DNA from: Tetragonia tetragonoides
Taxonomy: Eukaryota > Streptophyta > Magnoliopsida > Caryophyllales > Aizoaceae
DNA: 64,000 nt
Reading direction: 5' to 3'
Assembly (NCBI GenBank): GCA_038025085.1
Contig: CM076144.1
Coordinates: forward strand, 22,141,501 to 22,205,500
Shown here: one piece after another, positions 9,670 through 21,500 of the stretch
Layout of the letters: the number at the start of each line of letters is the position of its first letter
Position numbering within the stretch: position 1 is the first letter of the stretch
The notes under the pieces: generated by a model
What the model saw: only the letters and a program-made list of their open reading frames with translations
The model's database searches: none
Told to the model about the DNA's origin: nothing
Translations under genes and position numbers: made by a program

Positions 9670-11456
9670 AACCTATCAAAGGAAAGACCAGAAGTTCAGT
9701 AACCACAGTTAACGCTGCAAGAACAATGGAGACAGAAAAATTAACAGTCATGAACCATCCGAAAACAAAGCAAAACAGCTAAAGATAGCATCCGAAATTC
9801 GAAAGTCAACTAATTTGGAATCCCAGAACTGAGAACACTAATCCACATTTACTCGGTACAAGAATCATTTAAAGATCTTCGTAGCTTCGTTCACTGGTTA
9901 CCTTCAAAAGTAATTGGACTATCTACTTCCAATTTTCTTGAAGAGGAGTCTCTGTTTCCTCTATAGTTTCATATAGAACAGCCCAAATATGCCAAAGCCA
10001 GTCATCCATTTAGTCAGAAGTTGGAGCATGAGCTTCAGCCTCCATTGTAGGTACAACTCAGAGATCAGCGATAAAGCCAATGATGAAGCTGACATCAGAT
10101 TCTGATTTGCATGCATCCTTGAATTTCCATCATCCTGAAGATACGTCCATCGCACTGTACTATACAGCCCACTTCTTAGTGTCCCCATTTGATCCACAGC
10201 ACCAAGAGTAAAATCTAAATAAACACCATCACTATATAACCCACTGTCCCTATCACCTTTGGCATCACCATCGCACCAACACCATCATTTTCCCAAGCTC
10301 CTCGATCAAACATTCATTTGCCATACATGATACAGCAATTTACAGCCAATCAGAAACAAAGATGACATTTTAGTACACAAATGTCGAAACCCAAGTTAAA
10401 CGTGTGTGAACCCCAAAATCGACAATTGGCAATACATACGGGAAATCTCCCTCCATTTCATGATGTAGGTCGTTTAAGAAAATGGTTTTTGTTTCATATT
10501 ACGAGTCCAATATAGCAATTACGGTTCTTTACCCAGTCACCCTTGTTTCTCATTACTTTACATAGCTCACCTACTCTGTTTAATCTATAATTAAAAGGGT
10601 AAATTAAGTAATTAACTAAAAATGACTAGTGTTTAATAGAAGCTTAATTTCTGTGCCGCTACCTTAAAAACCTTTATCATGAAACAATATGAATATGATT
10701 TCAGCACTAATGATCAATGGCAAAGTGGTACTTTGATAAACAGACCTCGTATAGCCTAGTTGGGGCAGTCATAGTGTTTGACTTAGTAATTTGGCCTACC
10801 ACAACTAATGTGACTAATCAATAAGAGATATAACCTCCTTCCTCATCGTTGTCTCATTTAAAGGTTCTGTATAATGAAACACAACATTCATAAAAAAGCT
10901 CAGCCCCACATAAAACAATTGCATGTCGCCAGGGAGAATGAACAGAAGTACAAAACTCAGTAAGATAACATCAGATATCCACAGTTTGGAAAAAAAAAAA
11001 AAAAACCTCTTATAGTTCTGAGGATAGAAGGCGGAGCAAAGATTTGGGGGACGCATTCCAATAACTGATAAAAACTGTCCATTTCCAGATCAAGATGACA
11101 TAACGAAAATCTAAAAGCAAGAATGTCCTTTTAGCAGGATTGTGGCTGTGTGTCCTGAAAAAGCTACCTCCCCTACCCCGGGCGCGCGCGCGTGCACATA
11201 CAAAACAAAACAAAAAACAAAGGAAATAAATCCAAAGAGACCCCAAAGAATTGACTATAATACCGTGAACGAGGTAAGATGATCAACCCTGTAGGTCTTT
11301 ATTCCAATGCAAAATCATTCTTAGGGGGTGCTTGAAATAGACAGGTTACAGTTAGGGGGATTTTAAGGGAGAATAAGTACTGGGGAAATAATTATGTAGG
11401 GGGTCAATTGCTTACCTCAAATGTCAGGGAAATTGATCGCCCTACCCAATTTATTA
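9670..11456. other. Intron-derived or intergenic DNA of the SEC22 copy
   Basis: No coding region, RNA gene or complete transposon is recognised. Notable simple sequence is a poly-A run near 10989-11005 and a short alternating GC run (GCGCGCGCGC) near 11181. Short open frames here have no family signature. Confidence 0.5.
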
Positions 11457-12132
11457 CCCGCAATTAGACCTGTCAATTTCCGACCCAACCCGAAAACCCG
11501 ACCTGACGCGACCCCTTTTTTCAGGGTCCTGACACTGATTTTTCGACCCGAAATCCGGTTTGACCCGAACCTGATTAACACGGTGTTTTTTGGGTCAAAC
11601 CCGACCCGTTAGTGGGTCAATTCGTTTGACCCGAAAAATAGAACAATTTGAAATTATAAACAAAAAGTTCCACTAAAATATCCTAAAAAACAAATAAAAC
11701 CTCTTTTTCTTTCTTTTAACTTTTTCTCTTCCTATTTGTTCTCTCAAAATAAGAAATTTTGCTTTTAACTACGTTAAAATGGACGGAAATATAAAGCACA
11801 ACTCATCGAATAATAAAAAAAAAGTATAAAGAATATCATATAGTCGTACATACATAACAAAACGTGTAAAAATATACGTACGTAGTTAATACAAGTTATA
11901 AATTGGCAAATATATCATTTGAAAGCATAAATTGGCTATATAATTAAAGAAGAAAAAAATAAATTATTGGGTCACTCGACCCGGTGGGTCAACCCGAACT
12001 CGACAACACTGGGTCAGGGTCGAGCATTTCTCAACCCGAACCCGAAATGACCCGACTCGCTGTGACCCTAACCCGACATGATCCGAACCCGAACCCGACC
12101 CGCCCGACCCAATTAACAGGTCTACCCGCAAT
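11457..12132. mobile_element. hAT-like MITE with GGGTCGGGT-type repeats (copy 1)
   Basis: The 660-bp element at 11465-12124 starts TAGACCTGTCAA and ends TTAACAGGTCTA, near-perfect inverted termini. It is flanked by the 8-bp duplication CCCGCAAT (11457-11464 and 12125-12132), as hAT transposases produce. The two arms are rich in CGACCCGA/CCCGACCC units and the centre is AT-rich. No coding capacity is seen, so it would need a transposase in trans. Confidence 0.9.
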
Positions 12133-12898
12133 CCAAACAAACAAAAAGTCCAAAATTTTTCCTCCCTTATTGTCCCCTTCTCCGTGCCTCCATTTTAAGC
12201 AATACCCCTAAGATTAAACATGTTGGCGGAGAGGTAATTTTAAGACTCATCTAATGATGGTTGCCTAGGTCGGCTATTTCTCTGCACTTTGAACTCATAA
12301 AAGCAATCATCACTATGACAATGATATGTAAAAACAATCTTGGACAATTTCTACGTAGGATAGGGCTGCAAAACATGCCTCAACTCTTAAGGCAGATGAC
12401 CTCCTGTTTGCTTGACTTATTTTGACCAAGTAGTGCTTGCTCATTCGTCAGATGATTTGTGCAAACAAGCACATATGAACTTCTTCCAAATAGTTTAGTA
12501 ATAAAATTATCGTCATACTGTGTTGACCACTTATTCTAAAAGAACTCTAGTGCCAATCATGACTCATTAATATCATCACTTTGTCACACATTTGAAACAA
12601 TTAGACAAGTTCTAACTGAAGCTGCTATTTTACAGTGACTGTGTATTAAAATTTAAAATATCCTTTTATTCTTCCCAGCACTTGACTATTTTAAGTCCAT
12701 GAACTAACATAGCAACATCCATAATTCCTAACACTCCAACCATGTAAGGCTTACATACACTTGCCCTGGCAAACGTCAATCTCAGAAGACTTGTGTTAGG
12801 TCAGGAAAAAGGAAACACTAGCATAACAACTTCCAGACTCTCAGTAGGCAAAATATTCACAGAAGTAACAAGTATAGAGTCTAAAAGATGGGACTTAC
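12133..12898. other. Non-coding stretch between MITE and SEC22 exon B
   Basis: This is intron sequence of the SEC22 pseudogene. Nothing further is recognised. Confidence 0.4.
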
Positions 12899-13238
12899 GG
12901 TCCAGTTTTTCACCAACACCAAGAATCTGCTGCACACTTCGGGTCATTATTTTGGTGTCCTGGTACAACTTTGTTTTCTGTATGACAGTATCTTCAATGT
13001 AAACAAGAAAATAATTAGCATAATACTTAAGAGGACATTATATAGTGAAAAGATGAATCAAATGTACCACACAGAGACCTACCAAATTTAATGGAAGCAT
13101 AGGGTCTAGCCGCAGTTTTTATCTGTTTCCCATTCGCACGGTCAAATTCATTTTCGAGGTCTTCCACATATCATAAAGCGAGCTTCTTTGATAGCACAAT
13201 CACACATACTCGAATAACAAATATGCCCCTCGATGTAC

Positions 13239-14519
13239 CTGTGAACCAATGTTAAGGCAATCCTTAACTCAAAAGATCATACCTGCTAGGTTTAATTGTA
13301 GTACAACCTGGATGGTGTGCTGACAGCATAAAGTCAGTCATGATTTTGCAAATACATGTGTCAAACTGCTAGAAAGAACATAGCAAATTACAGAAGACGT
13401 GTAACATGATCAGAAAAGGAAAGATACGATAGCATCAAACTTGCATTTAAAGGAGGATTCTATGTGCAGGCTCTCTTGACCACTCTTGACCATACTATAC
13501 AAGTGCACAGGGATATGATTTGCAAACTCATAAAGATGCTACAGGCAAAAAGACTACCAGTTCAAAAGTAAATGAAACGAATGAAAACACCGTCACTTGA
13601 GACTCAAACTGGACCAGTAACTAGGCCCCATATTTGGATAACACTAAACTGATGTGAAATTCCTTTCAAATAAGCCATACAGCAAGATGGGAGAACATGA
13701 AGAAAGGAATAAGTTACAAAGAGCACCCCGAGCTGCAAGCATAAACCCTCGTACGATGAAACATAATTTTGTTAAGCACTATACAGGATATCAACAAAGT
13801 GGTAAGACAGGTGCAAACTTTACCAGCAGCATATATCTTCTATCCCAGAGTTACGAGAAAACCGGCAAAATTCTAATGTACTGGAATAAATACTTACTAG
13901 TGAGTAGCACATACTTACTACTGAGTAGCATATATCCAATGAACAATGGACATGTAATATGCAATTCAATCTGTGTCATCTGCGTAAATGATTATCCGTC
14001 CAGATTGGTCAATATTTAAAATGTTATGCTTTGGAGTTAGCACATCATTTTGCAACTTTATCAGATAAAACAGCATAAAACATGGAATATAGTGGACATA
14101 GGTTGCATACTTGCATATAGCAAAGGCAGTGACAACGTACACTGAAATACGTAAGCCTATATACCCTTTTGTATCCAGAAACAAAAGAGTTCAGTTTACA
14201 ACTGAACTCCACAACATTCAGCAGTAACCATGACAAATGAATGGCCAAGACTATTTACCCTTTCTGCACTTTTCAAAAGAAACCTAAACAAGCTTCCTGA
14301 CACGAGAACACAATTTTATTATACATCACTTAAATCAGAAAAAGAACCAGGCAGATCAAATAAACACACTATACAAATCCAGTAATAATGATTTTTATGC
14401 ATAATAATGGGGGAGACACAGACGCCCTTCCCATCACACTGCAGGAAACTTTTAGGACAAATGACCATACAAGATTTTTGCATTCATTCATGCTGAAGCT
14501 CAATCACACACCCTTCAAA
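13239..14519. other. Intergenic stretch between SEC22 pseudogene and SSUH2-like gene
   Basis: I looked for N-terminal SEC22 exons on the minus strand and found none. The right part would hold the 3' UTR of the SSUH2-like gene. A short direct repeat (ACTTACTAGTGAGTAGCA / ACTTACTACTGAGTAGCA) occurs near 13892-13930. Confidence 0.45.
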
Positions 14520-17500
14520 CTACAACTTCAGCCACTCCAAGCACGGACACAGACCCCAACAAAATTGGGCAGGATAGTAATCCTTTAGATAAACCTCTCT
14601 GCTGAAACCAATAATGTAGAAGCTAAAGGACCGACCAGAATGAGACATGGTGACACGCGTCACCGGTACAACAGATATAGTATGGCGCTCACATACAACC
14701 CTAGCTGCTGGAGGAACAGGAGCTCGATCTGCAATAACTTCTGATGAGAAACTGTTGAGAAAGTAGGAATCAGCAAAAAAGGCTGGGGTACACTGATACG
14801 CTTGCATGTTGCATAATTGCACTCCTTTAGCTCTGTGGAAGACCTCATCAGGAACAGAAGCTGCTCCTTTAGTTGCACGTACTTTTCGGGTTGAAAGTGT
14901 CTTCCTGCAGAGAAAACCATACCACAAACTCTTTACTTCTTTCAGCGTTGGCATATTCTCACTTCAGGGTTTGTTTCCGACCGGTGAAGGAAAGGAAAAA
15001 AGAAAAATCTATCTGAAGTAGAGACATTTGGAAACATTGCCAACTTTGCTCTTACTGAAAACTCAAATTAAATTCTTCTTTAAAACTGAAGAGCACAAAT
15101 ATGAGTTCCTTAGTCCAATAAATTGTTTCAATATCAATGAATGTTGATCTCTTTGGTAGCTATGTAACAGAATTATCATCATACATGTATTTGGATCCAA
15201 TCACAAACGATTACCAGCTACAGGACAATCTAGAAAGATGTATCCAGTGACTTGTGTTATAAATAACCATAATGGTACCCAATCAAAACTCAGAAGCAAT
15301 TGAACCCCTTTCTATGTGGCATTGATCAAACAATGATGTGGTTGCACCATTGCTGCTTGAGATGTGTGGATAAATCATCATACATGTAGTTGGATCCAAT
15401 CACAAACGATTAGCAGCTATAGACAATCTAGAGAGATGTATCCAGTGACTTGTGTTATAAATAAGCATAATGGTACCCAGTCAAAACTCGGAAGCAATTG
15501 AACCCCTTTCTAGAATGTGGCATTGATCAAACAATGATGTTGTTGCACCATTGCTGCTTGAGATGTGTGGATGTAACTTGCTTGAGCAATGGGTTTAAGT
15601 CTGAAGCTCTTACACAAATATGGAATTTTTTTGGTATTTATACATTGTATATGGTTTATTGGTTCACGAAATTCTTCCTTTTACTACCGGAGGAAAGGAA
15701 AAACAATATTCAGTCACAAAATTCAGAGCAGGATAAAGGAATTCATTTTCATATACACTACCCAGTTAGAACAAACATTATCTTTAGACTCTCTGTCACT
15801 CACATTGATGATACCCCAATAGTTTTCTTTCAGATGAAAGATGATACCCCAATGGTACCTGAACCATCTCGAAATATTGGGTTTTGACATAACTTTTCAA
15901 CCCCGAATCACCTAGAGTCAAGTAACAGAAATGATTGGGTTAATCCTGACCACTTCTGGGTCAACTCATTAGATCAAGGCACTCACCCACCCACCCACCC
16001 AAAAGAAAAAAAATGGCACTCAAAAAGTTACGTAATAATATATTACGGATATAGACTAACTAAATAACCATTACCCTTTTTTCTTTTTTCTTTTTTCTAT
16101 AAAGACGATTACCCTTATACAGTATACATAAAAATATATTTTTCCCTCCTCTCTGAACAAATGGTTAATTGGTTTATACATTTCTCTAGACGTTAAATGT
16201 TTAATATAATACACAAGTTATACTGTTATAGAGGGGAAAAAAAGGTCGAAATAGGAATCAAACCCTCAATCTCACAGTTGGGGGCGATACTCCTAACCAC
16301 TATATGAGATTCTCACAATATGTGACAATCTTCTGTATCACCCCATTTTAATTTGTCACAAGTAGAGGTGGCAATCGGGCGGATCGGGTCAGGTTTGGGT
16401 CGGGTCCTTTCGGTTTCGGGTCATTACGGGTTCGGGTAATATCGGGTCAGAAAAGTGATCGGGTCGGGTTGGGTCAAGTCGGATTGATTCGGGTTTATAT
16501 TGATGTCGGGTTACGGGTCGGGTTAGTTCGGTTAAGTCGGATTCGGTTTTCGGGTCATATCGTGTAAAATATCATTCTTGTTTCAAAGCCTTTAAAGTCA
16601 AAAATAATATGAAAAACTCAATTTTAAATGAAATTTTTCAATAATAAGGCCTACATGTATGTTTAGTTAGTGTTTTTTGAATCATTTTAAATATTATGTC
16701 GTTACGAATTGGATATATTCGGGTTTCGGGTAGAGTCGGTTCGGGTTCATTTCGGTTTCGGGTAACTTCGGGTCGGGTGCTATTGGTTTCGGGTCAATTC
16801 GAAGAACGGGTGTCGTCAGGTTTCGGATCGGATCGGTTTCGGATAATGATAAGTGATACATTTTCGGGTGTCGGGCGGGTCTGATATCGGGCGGATCGGG
16901 TCGGTTATCTCGGGTCGGGTTTTGCCACCTCTAGTCACAAGTATGTCTATGTTTTATGTTCTGATTGTTGTAGATATGATTATCATTCTTTAGAAGCTAA
17001 AAAGATGATGTCGTAAGGGGAAAACGATAATCAAATTAAAATAATAAAGACTAAATAATGAGAAGGCGGTTATGATAGTTGAGTCAACACAAGCCTGATA
17101 ATTATTGGTTAGGATTGAGCATTATCTAACCCAAACCTGAAGTACAGCCAACCGAACCACCCAAACCAACCCAATCGACACATCTACCTGCGCCCACAGT
17201 CTTCATTTTTCAGCAAATTCACATACATCAAACTTTTTATTGAATATAGAGAATACGTAGTTGACAAGTTATTATTATGAGCCTCAATCACTAACGATAT
17301 GATAGGGGACGCACATGCTCCCAACTACTTTTTAAAGATATGTTTGCTCATTCTCAGCAACAATGAGTAATTTTCAAAAATGTCTCCATTGCACATGAAT
17401 AGAGCAACAAAGCTTACCATCTGATGATTGCAACACTTCGAGCAAGAAGAGAACCGCTACCTTGACATATCTTGCATTTTATCAATCCACGAGAGCTGCA

Positions 17501-20500
17501 AGTAGCGCAAGGGATCTTCCCATTACCATCGCATTTCACGCAACTGTGAAATTGAATAATACATAGTTAACAAATCTAACTGAATGGTTGGTTTATTAAT
17601 GTACACTTACAAGCATATAAAATGAAAAGAACAAAAAACGTACATTGTGTCAGATCCGTCTCTATGGGCAATTAAACCCCTTCCAAAACATGTGGGGCAT
17701 GGAGTCATCTGATTCTCTTTGTAATATCCAGGTTCTTGATCTATGTTGCATGTTGGACACATAATATTTCCTCTGCCCTCACAACCTATAAGTTCTTAAA
17801 ATTAGCATCACAGACATGTATTTGATTAGTTCAAACGATGATTATTCAAATACTTATAGATGAATACCTGAGCACTTCTCAATGGCTTCTGAATGAGGAA
17901 CTTTCATTCTTGTTTCTTTATCAGGTATGAATAGAACAGGGAACTGAGACCTGAGATCCAGTTCCCAGATTCCAAGTTCAAGCCCATTCTCCTTGCCATC
18001 TATTTTTCCACCAGGATAGGGCTCTCGTTCCCTAATGACTTCTCTCTCCTCTATGAAAGTGTCCAAAGTCCCCACATATACATTGCAGTCCTCAACCATC
18101 TGTATCTTCCATGCTCGGGCAGGACGACTTCCCCAGCAACAACGATGACCAACATGATCGATAAGCAATTCTCTTATCTCTACTTCATCCAACGGTTGCC
18201 TGTGTTGACAACTGAACCAAAAAGCCTAAGCAAGATCACAATATTTATTTGGAAGAATTAACTAGATAAATAATCATTGCCACCATAAAGGACAGACTTT
18301 TAGCTTGAGGACCTGTGTGTGCATGAGCAGGGTCATTTATGAAATTTTACGTTACTCTAGTAACCTTGAGATCTGCTATATACATATACTAGAGCATACT
18401 TAAGGTTTGTTTCTTCATTGCTCCAATTTCTAGGATTAACTCTTTAGAGAATATGGGGATCGACTACTGGAATTGCTTTTTTCCTGGCAAGTTCATTATC
18501 TCTCCTCTCCCTTTACTCTCTATTTCCCACTTGCTCTTCGTTACTTCCCTGATCCCTCCATCGTTCACTACCACTCTTTAACAAGGAGCCAAGACCAAGA
18601 ACTATACAATACTTCACCTTCATGTTTCACTCCCTTGTGTCTCTTTGCAAGTTTTGTAGGGAAGGTGGAAGCCCATTTTCCAAGGATCAGATACTCACCT
18701 GTTTCCCAGTACTTCTCTCACCTTTCTTCTGCTCCCTACCTATGTATTTATCTACGTCCATTTCAGGATGATGTACGTACATCTTGTCTCCCAGATTTTC
18801 CAACATCTGGATCTGTACCATGACTTGTTCATGTACCTATATCTGCCCAAGAATGTGTTTATGCCTCATCTACTCTATCATACCATCACTATACTAGTAA
18901 TCAATTGTTTGCTTTCAGCTATTCACTAGCCCAATTACTTCCCCTTCCTTTTATAAAAAAAGAAAAAAAAAATCAATATAGGACTTGACTGAAACCCTCA
19001 GACAAAACACAACAGAGGACGGAGGTCCTGACCCTCTCTCCCCAAGGGATGTTCTTCCACAAGAGCTCCGAACATGAAATGAAAAAGCTAGAGTTAAGAT
19101 ATATGATAACATGATTACAAGAAGTTCAGGGCAGAGGAGCCCCTGATCATTCCTTTAAGAAAACAGGGGGCCCATGTATGTAGTAAATTGAGTCGCCAAA
19201 CATCAAGGCACCGTGCACAGAGAAGTCAACTAAACACACAATTGCATAATCATGTACAAGGATAAGATACATCCATCTCTGACAAACAATTCAAAGTGAA
19301 AAATGAAAGAGAAAAACAAAAAAACTGAATCACTGACTTACTCAATTGCACAAACAAAGAGAAAAAGTAGTATCAAGAATCATAGTATCAGCAGCCAAGA
19401 TATGACTTCAGCTCATCTACAATGTGCACTACATACCTTTGCAACTCATTCACATTGCTGCCAAAATTTCCATATCCACCTTGATGCACAAGAGCTTGCT
19501 CTGGAACAAGAGGTAAACATCCATGAGAAAGAAAGCCAAGTACATCCAGAGGTACATTCCTTGGCAGGAAAACAGAAATATGTGAGCTTTTCAAATGTTT
19601 ACAAAGATATGATGACAGCGATATCATTTCTGACCTTAAGAAATTACACGAGTATTTTCAAAGGAGAAACACAAAGCTATAACTAGCTTGAGATAAACCT
19701 TGTTGTGTACACATCTCAAGCTCTCTCCCCCTCGATGTACCTCTTTCACAAGAAAGCCCTTCGCTAAAGGTGATCCAACATCTCTGACAATTGGAAAATC
19801 CACAAATAAGAACCCCCCTTAATTGCTACCCCTCTTGCACTAGCTTCCAGCAACCTATTCTACGTACCACCTACTTAATTATATGAAAAAGGTGGTAGGA
19901 AAGGGCTGTTGTGCATACTCTCCAACAAGATGGTTTCAGATCCACAAGTTAGTCAAAATAGTTTCTCTATCTAGCTTTACTATATCTGCCGGAGCCTATC
20001 CCTCCCTATCCGAATTAAATCTTGACTATAGGAGCTTATGAACTGACCAACAGTTGAACTGATAAATTGGTGAAAACCAATAAAGTGAAGTCATCTAAAA
20101 GATTTAGCATATGCAGAATTCCTGACGAAGTTGCAGCCTTGCAGGCCTTTAACCGCCAAGGCAGCAACAGCTATTATCAGACCTAAAAATGGCAGAGTGA
20201 AGCAATTTTGTTTTACTTGTATGATAACAAACATACCTTCCCACATTTCACATTTCACATTTCACATTTCATATTTCACATTTCACATTTCACATTTCAC
20301 ATTTCACATTTCACATTTCACATTTCACATTTCCTTCTCATTGTCTCCCATTTCTAGACTATGAATAGCATGTCTAGTATGCCATAAAAAAGCTAAAAGG
20401 AACCAATTCTTAATCCCAAAAAATAACTGCAACAGACATTTATTAAGTAAAACCCACATAGTTTTCTTGCCCCTCTTTCTAAAATTTACAAGTACAGAAG

Positions 20501-21380
20501 GAGTGGCACAATAATGGACTTTAGCTACTAAGAATCATCCCATCGGCACGAAAACATGATTAAAATCCCATGGACTTGATCACAACCCAGATCAGCTAAC
20601 CAACCCTCATCTCTATGAAGGTGTAAATTAGGCTCTTAGAGATCAATCACTAATCCTAACTTGGAAAATTACCTAGATACAAATCAGACAAATGCTTTAT
20701 CAATAAATAAAACCCCAACATTACTTCTCCTCTATTTTCCCTCAATTAAGAACCCCAAAGCATAAGATCTTTACACTCCCTATCCAATCCACATGATTGT
20801 CCCCCTTGCGTTTTAATAGTCTCAACTCAATTTGATCAAAATTTTCCCAAAAATTGATAAACAATATTATAAAAATTACAACTTTTTACACATTTCCACT
20901 CGAACTCAAACCAAAATCAAATGTAACCCACAACATTAAATAATCAAGGATTTCACTTTTCACACCTCCAAAGTCCAAACCCAAAAAATAAGTAACAAAA
21001 TAACTAAATTAAAGTACTTTAAAACATAATAAAAGGGTAATTGAGCATATACCACCAGAAATGGGCAAAGGACCAGGCTCTGGAGAACTGATTAATGGGG
21101 CATGTAAAGAAGGTGGGTATGATGACGTGGCCGATCGAATTTCCTCAACGCTGACGTCAGCTCCAGCCAAAGAAGCTGTTGGGATCCCAGAACCTGCTCT
21201 TCCCAAATACTCATAAGAACTCCATTTCTCTCCTCCTTCACTTTTCTCATTTCCTACCCAAAATAATCATAACTCATATCATATCATCAATATATGTTGA
21301 ATAAAGATTGAACATTGGAAAATTGAGTTAATTAAGATATGGGTCTTTCGAATTTTACCTTGAAGAAACGGCTGCTCCAT
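14520..21380 (-). CDS. SSUH2-like (DnaJ-type zinc-finger) protein, seven exons
   Basis: Joining 21359-21380, 21053-21253, 19437-19500, 17868-18199, 17644-17785, 17418-17543 and 14520-14904 gives 1272 nt, or 423 residues. Every junction has GT/AG ends and every phase agrees. The product matches plant proteins annotated as SSUH2 homologue or DnaJ-related. The N-terminus has ASLAGADVSVEEIRSA and YPPSLHAPL. The middle has VHQGGYGN, DEVEIRELLIDHVGHRCCWG and ELDLRSQFP. Then come CxxCxGxG-type zinc motifs over exons 4-6: CSGCEGRG, CPTCFGRG, CVKCDGNG and CKICQGSG. The last exon encodes VPDEVFHRAKGVQL, AYQCTPAFFADSYF and the C-terminus FCWGLCPCLEWLKL. There is no J domain. The function in plants is not established; the zinc motifs suggest chaperone-like binding. 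Short exons 1 and 3 are supported by phase and homology only. Confidence 0.93.
15173..15571. repeat. Tandem duplication, two units of about 199 bp
   Basis: Unit 1 (about 15173-15372) and unit 2 (about 15373-15571) share long blocks such as TTGGATCCAATCACAAACGA, GATGTATCCAGTGACTTGTG and GCAATTGAACCCCTTTCTA, with scattered mismatches and small indels. It lies wholly inside intron 6 of the SSUH2-like gene. Confidence 0.9.
16243..16315 (-). repeat. tRNA-derived SINE head or tRNA relic
   Basis: On the minus strand an A-box-like TAGTGGTTAGGAG (from about 16302) and a B-box GGTTTGATTCC (16254-16264) are spaced as in a tRNA gene and a SINE head. The arms do not fold into a convincing cloverleaf, so I do not call a functional tRNA. 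The SINE body and tail were not delimited. Confidence 0.5.
16355..16941. mobile_element. hAT-like MITE with GGGTCGGGT-type repeats (copy 2)
   Basis: The 571-bp element at 16363-16933 starts TAGAGGTGGCAA and ends TTGCCACCTCTA, perfect 12-bp inverted termini. Flanks carry the 8-bp duplication GTCACAAG (16355-16362 and 16934-16941). The inside is packed with CGGGT-based units and an AT-rich centre near 16560-16690. It sits in intron 6 of the SSUH2-like gene. Confidence 0.93.
18200..19436 (-). other. Intron 3 of the SSUH2-like gene
   Basis: The 1.24-kb intron between exon 3 and exon 4 has a donor GTATGTAG and an acceptor TCAACACAG. Pyrimidine-rich tracts fill 18470-18560. No nested gene is recognised. 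Confidence 0.8.
19501..21052 (-). other. Intron 2 of the SSUH2-like gene
   Basis: The 1.55-kb intron has donor GTATATG and acceptor CTTGTTCCAG. Its only notable content is the heptamer array at 20241-20332. Confidence 0.8.
20241..20332. repeat. (CATTTCA)n heptamer array
   Basis: About 13 consecutive 7-bp units of CATTTCA, with one CATTTCATATTTCA variant, lie inside intron 2 of the SSUH2-like gene. It is not the plant telomere heptamer TTTAGGG. Confidence 0.95.
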
Positions 21381-21500
21381 TAGCAGAGAGGGAGAGAGAG
21401 AGAGAGGGGTCTAGGAAATTCAACTGGGGAACACGTATTGGCTTTGTATTAATATGGAGAAATATTTTCTTAAGAGGTAAGGAAATATTTAGTCAAAAAT
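21381..21500 (-). promoter_or_regulatory. 5' leader and core promoter area of the SSUH2-like gene
   Basis: Reading leftward into the gene, a CT-rich leader (21391-21412 is a GA run on the plus strand) precedes ATG 21380. TA-rich DNA near 21445-21455 could supply a TATA element. Assigned by position and composition only. Confidence 0.4.

Larger units (their letters stand above)
4660..13238 (-). pseudogene. SEC22: SEC22-type R-SNARE pseudogene, split by transposons
   Basis: Four exon remnants match plant SEC22, an ER-Golgi R-SNARE with longin, SNARE and tail-anchor parts. Exon A (13083-13238) reads YIEGHICY...FDRANGKQIKTAARPYA (longin domain) with a frameshift near 13170. Exon B (12899-12991) joins in phase and reads DTVIQKTKLYQDT then IMTRSVQQILGVGEKLD, but lacks about 17 residues between them. 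Exon C (4832-4906) reads VSQMSS-stop-LTSETLIYADKARDL and ends TAG where Gln is usual. Exon D (about 4660-4744) reads ALIRKWAPVANVLGVVLLLVW, the membrane anchor, and has lost the usual stop after KIW. Introns persist, so this is a duplicated gene rather than a retrocopy. The first exons were not found. A Ty1/copia element and a hAT-like MITE lie in the B-C intron. Confidence 0.85.
14905..17417 (-). other. Intron 6 of the SSUH2-like gene, transposon-loaded
   Basis: The 2.5-kb intron separates the zinc-motif exons from the C-terminal exon. It holds a 199-bp tandem duplication (15173-15571), a SINE-like tRNA relic (16243-16315) and a hAT-like MITE (16363-16933). An ACCC run (CACCCACCCACCCACCC) lies near 15983-15999. 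Donor is GTAAGC and acceptor is CTCTGCAG. Confidence 0.85.

Noticed and set aside
16243..16315. A functional tRNA gene
   Set aside because: A and B boxes are present, but acceptor and anticodon arms do not pair well. SINE or relic is likelier.
17414..17543. Exon 6 of the SSUH2-like gene as the terminal exon (stop TAA at 17414)
   Set aside because: The exon has a good GTAAGC donor, and the family C-terminus is found in phase at 14520-14904, so the stop is used only if the intron is retained.
20241..20332. Interstitial telomere repeat or CRISPR-like array
   Set aside because: The unit CATTTCA differs from the plant telomere TTTAGGG, and there are no spacers.
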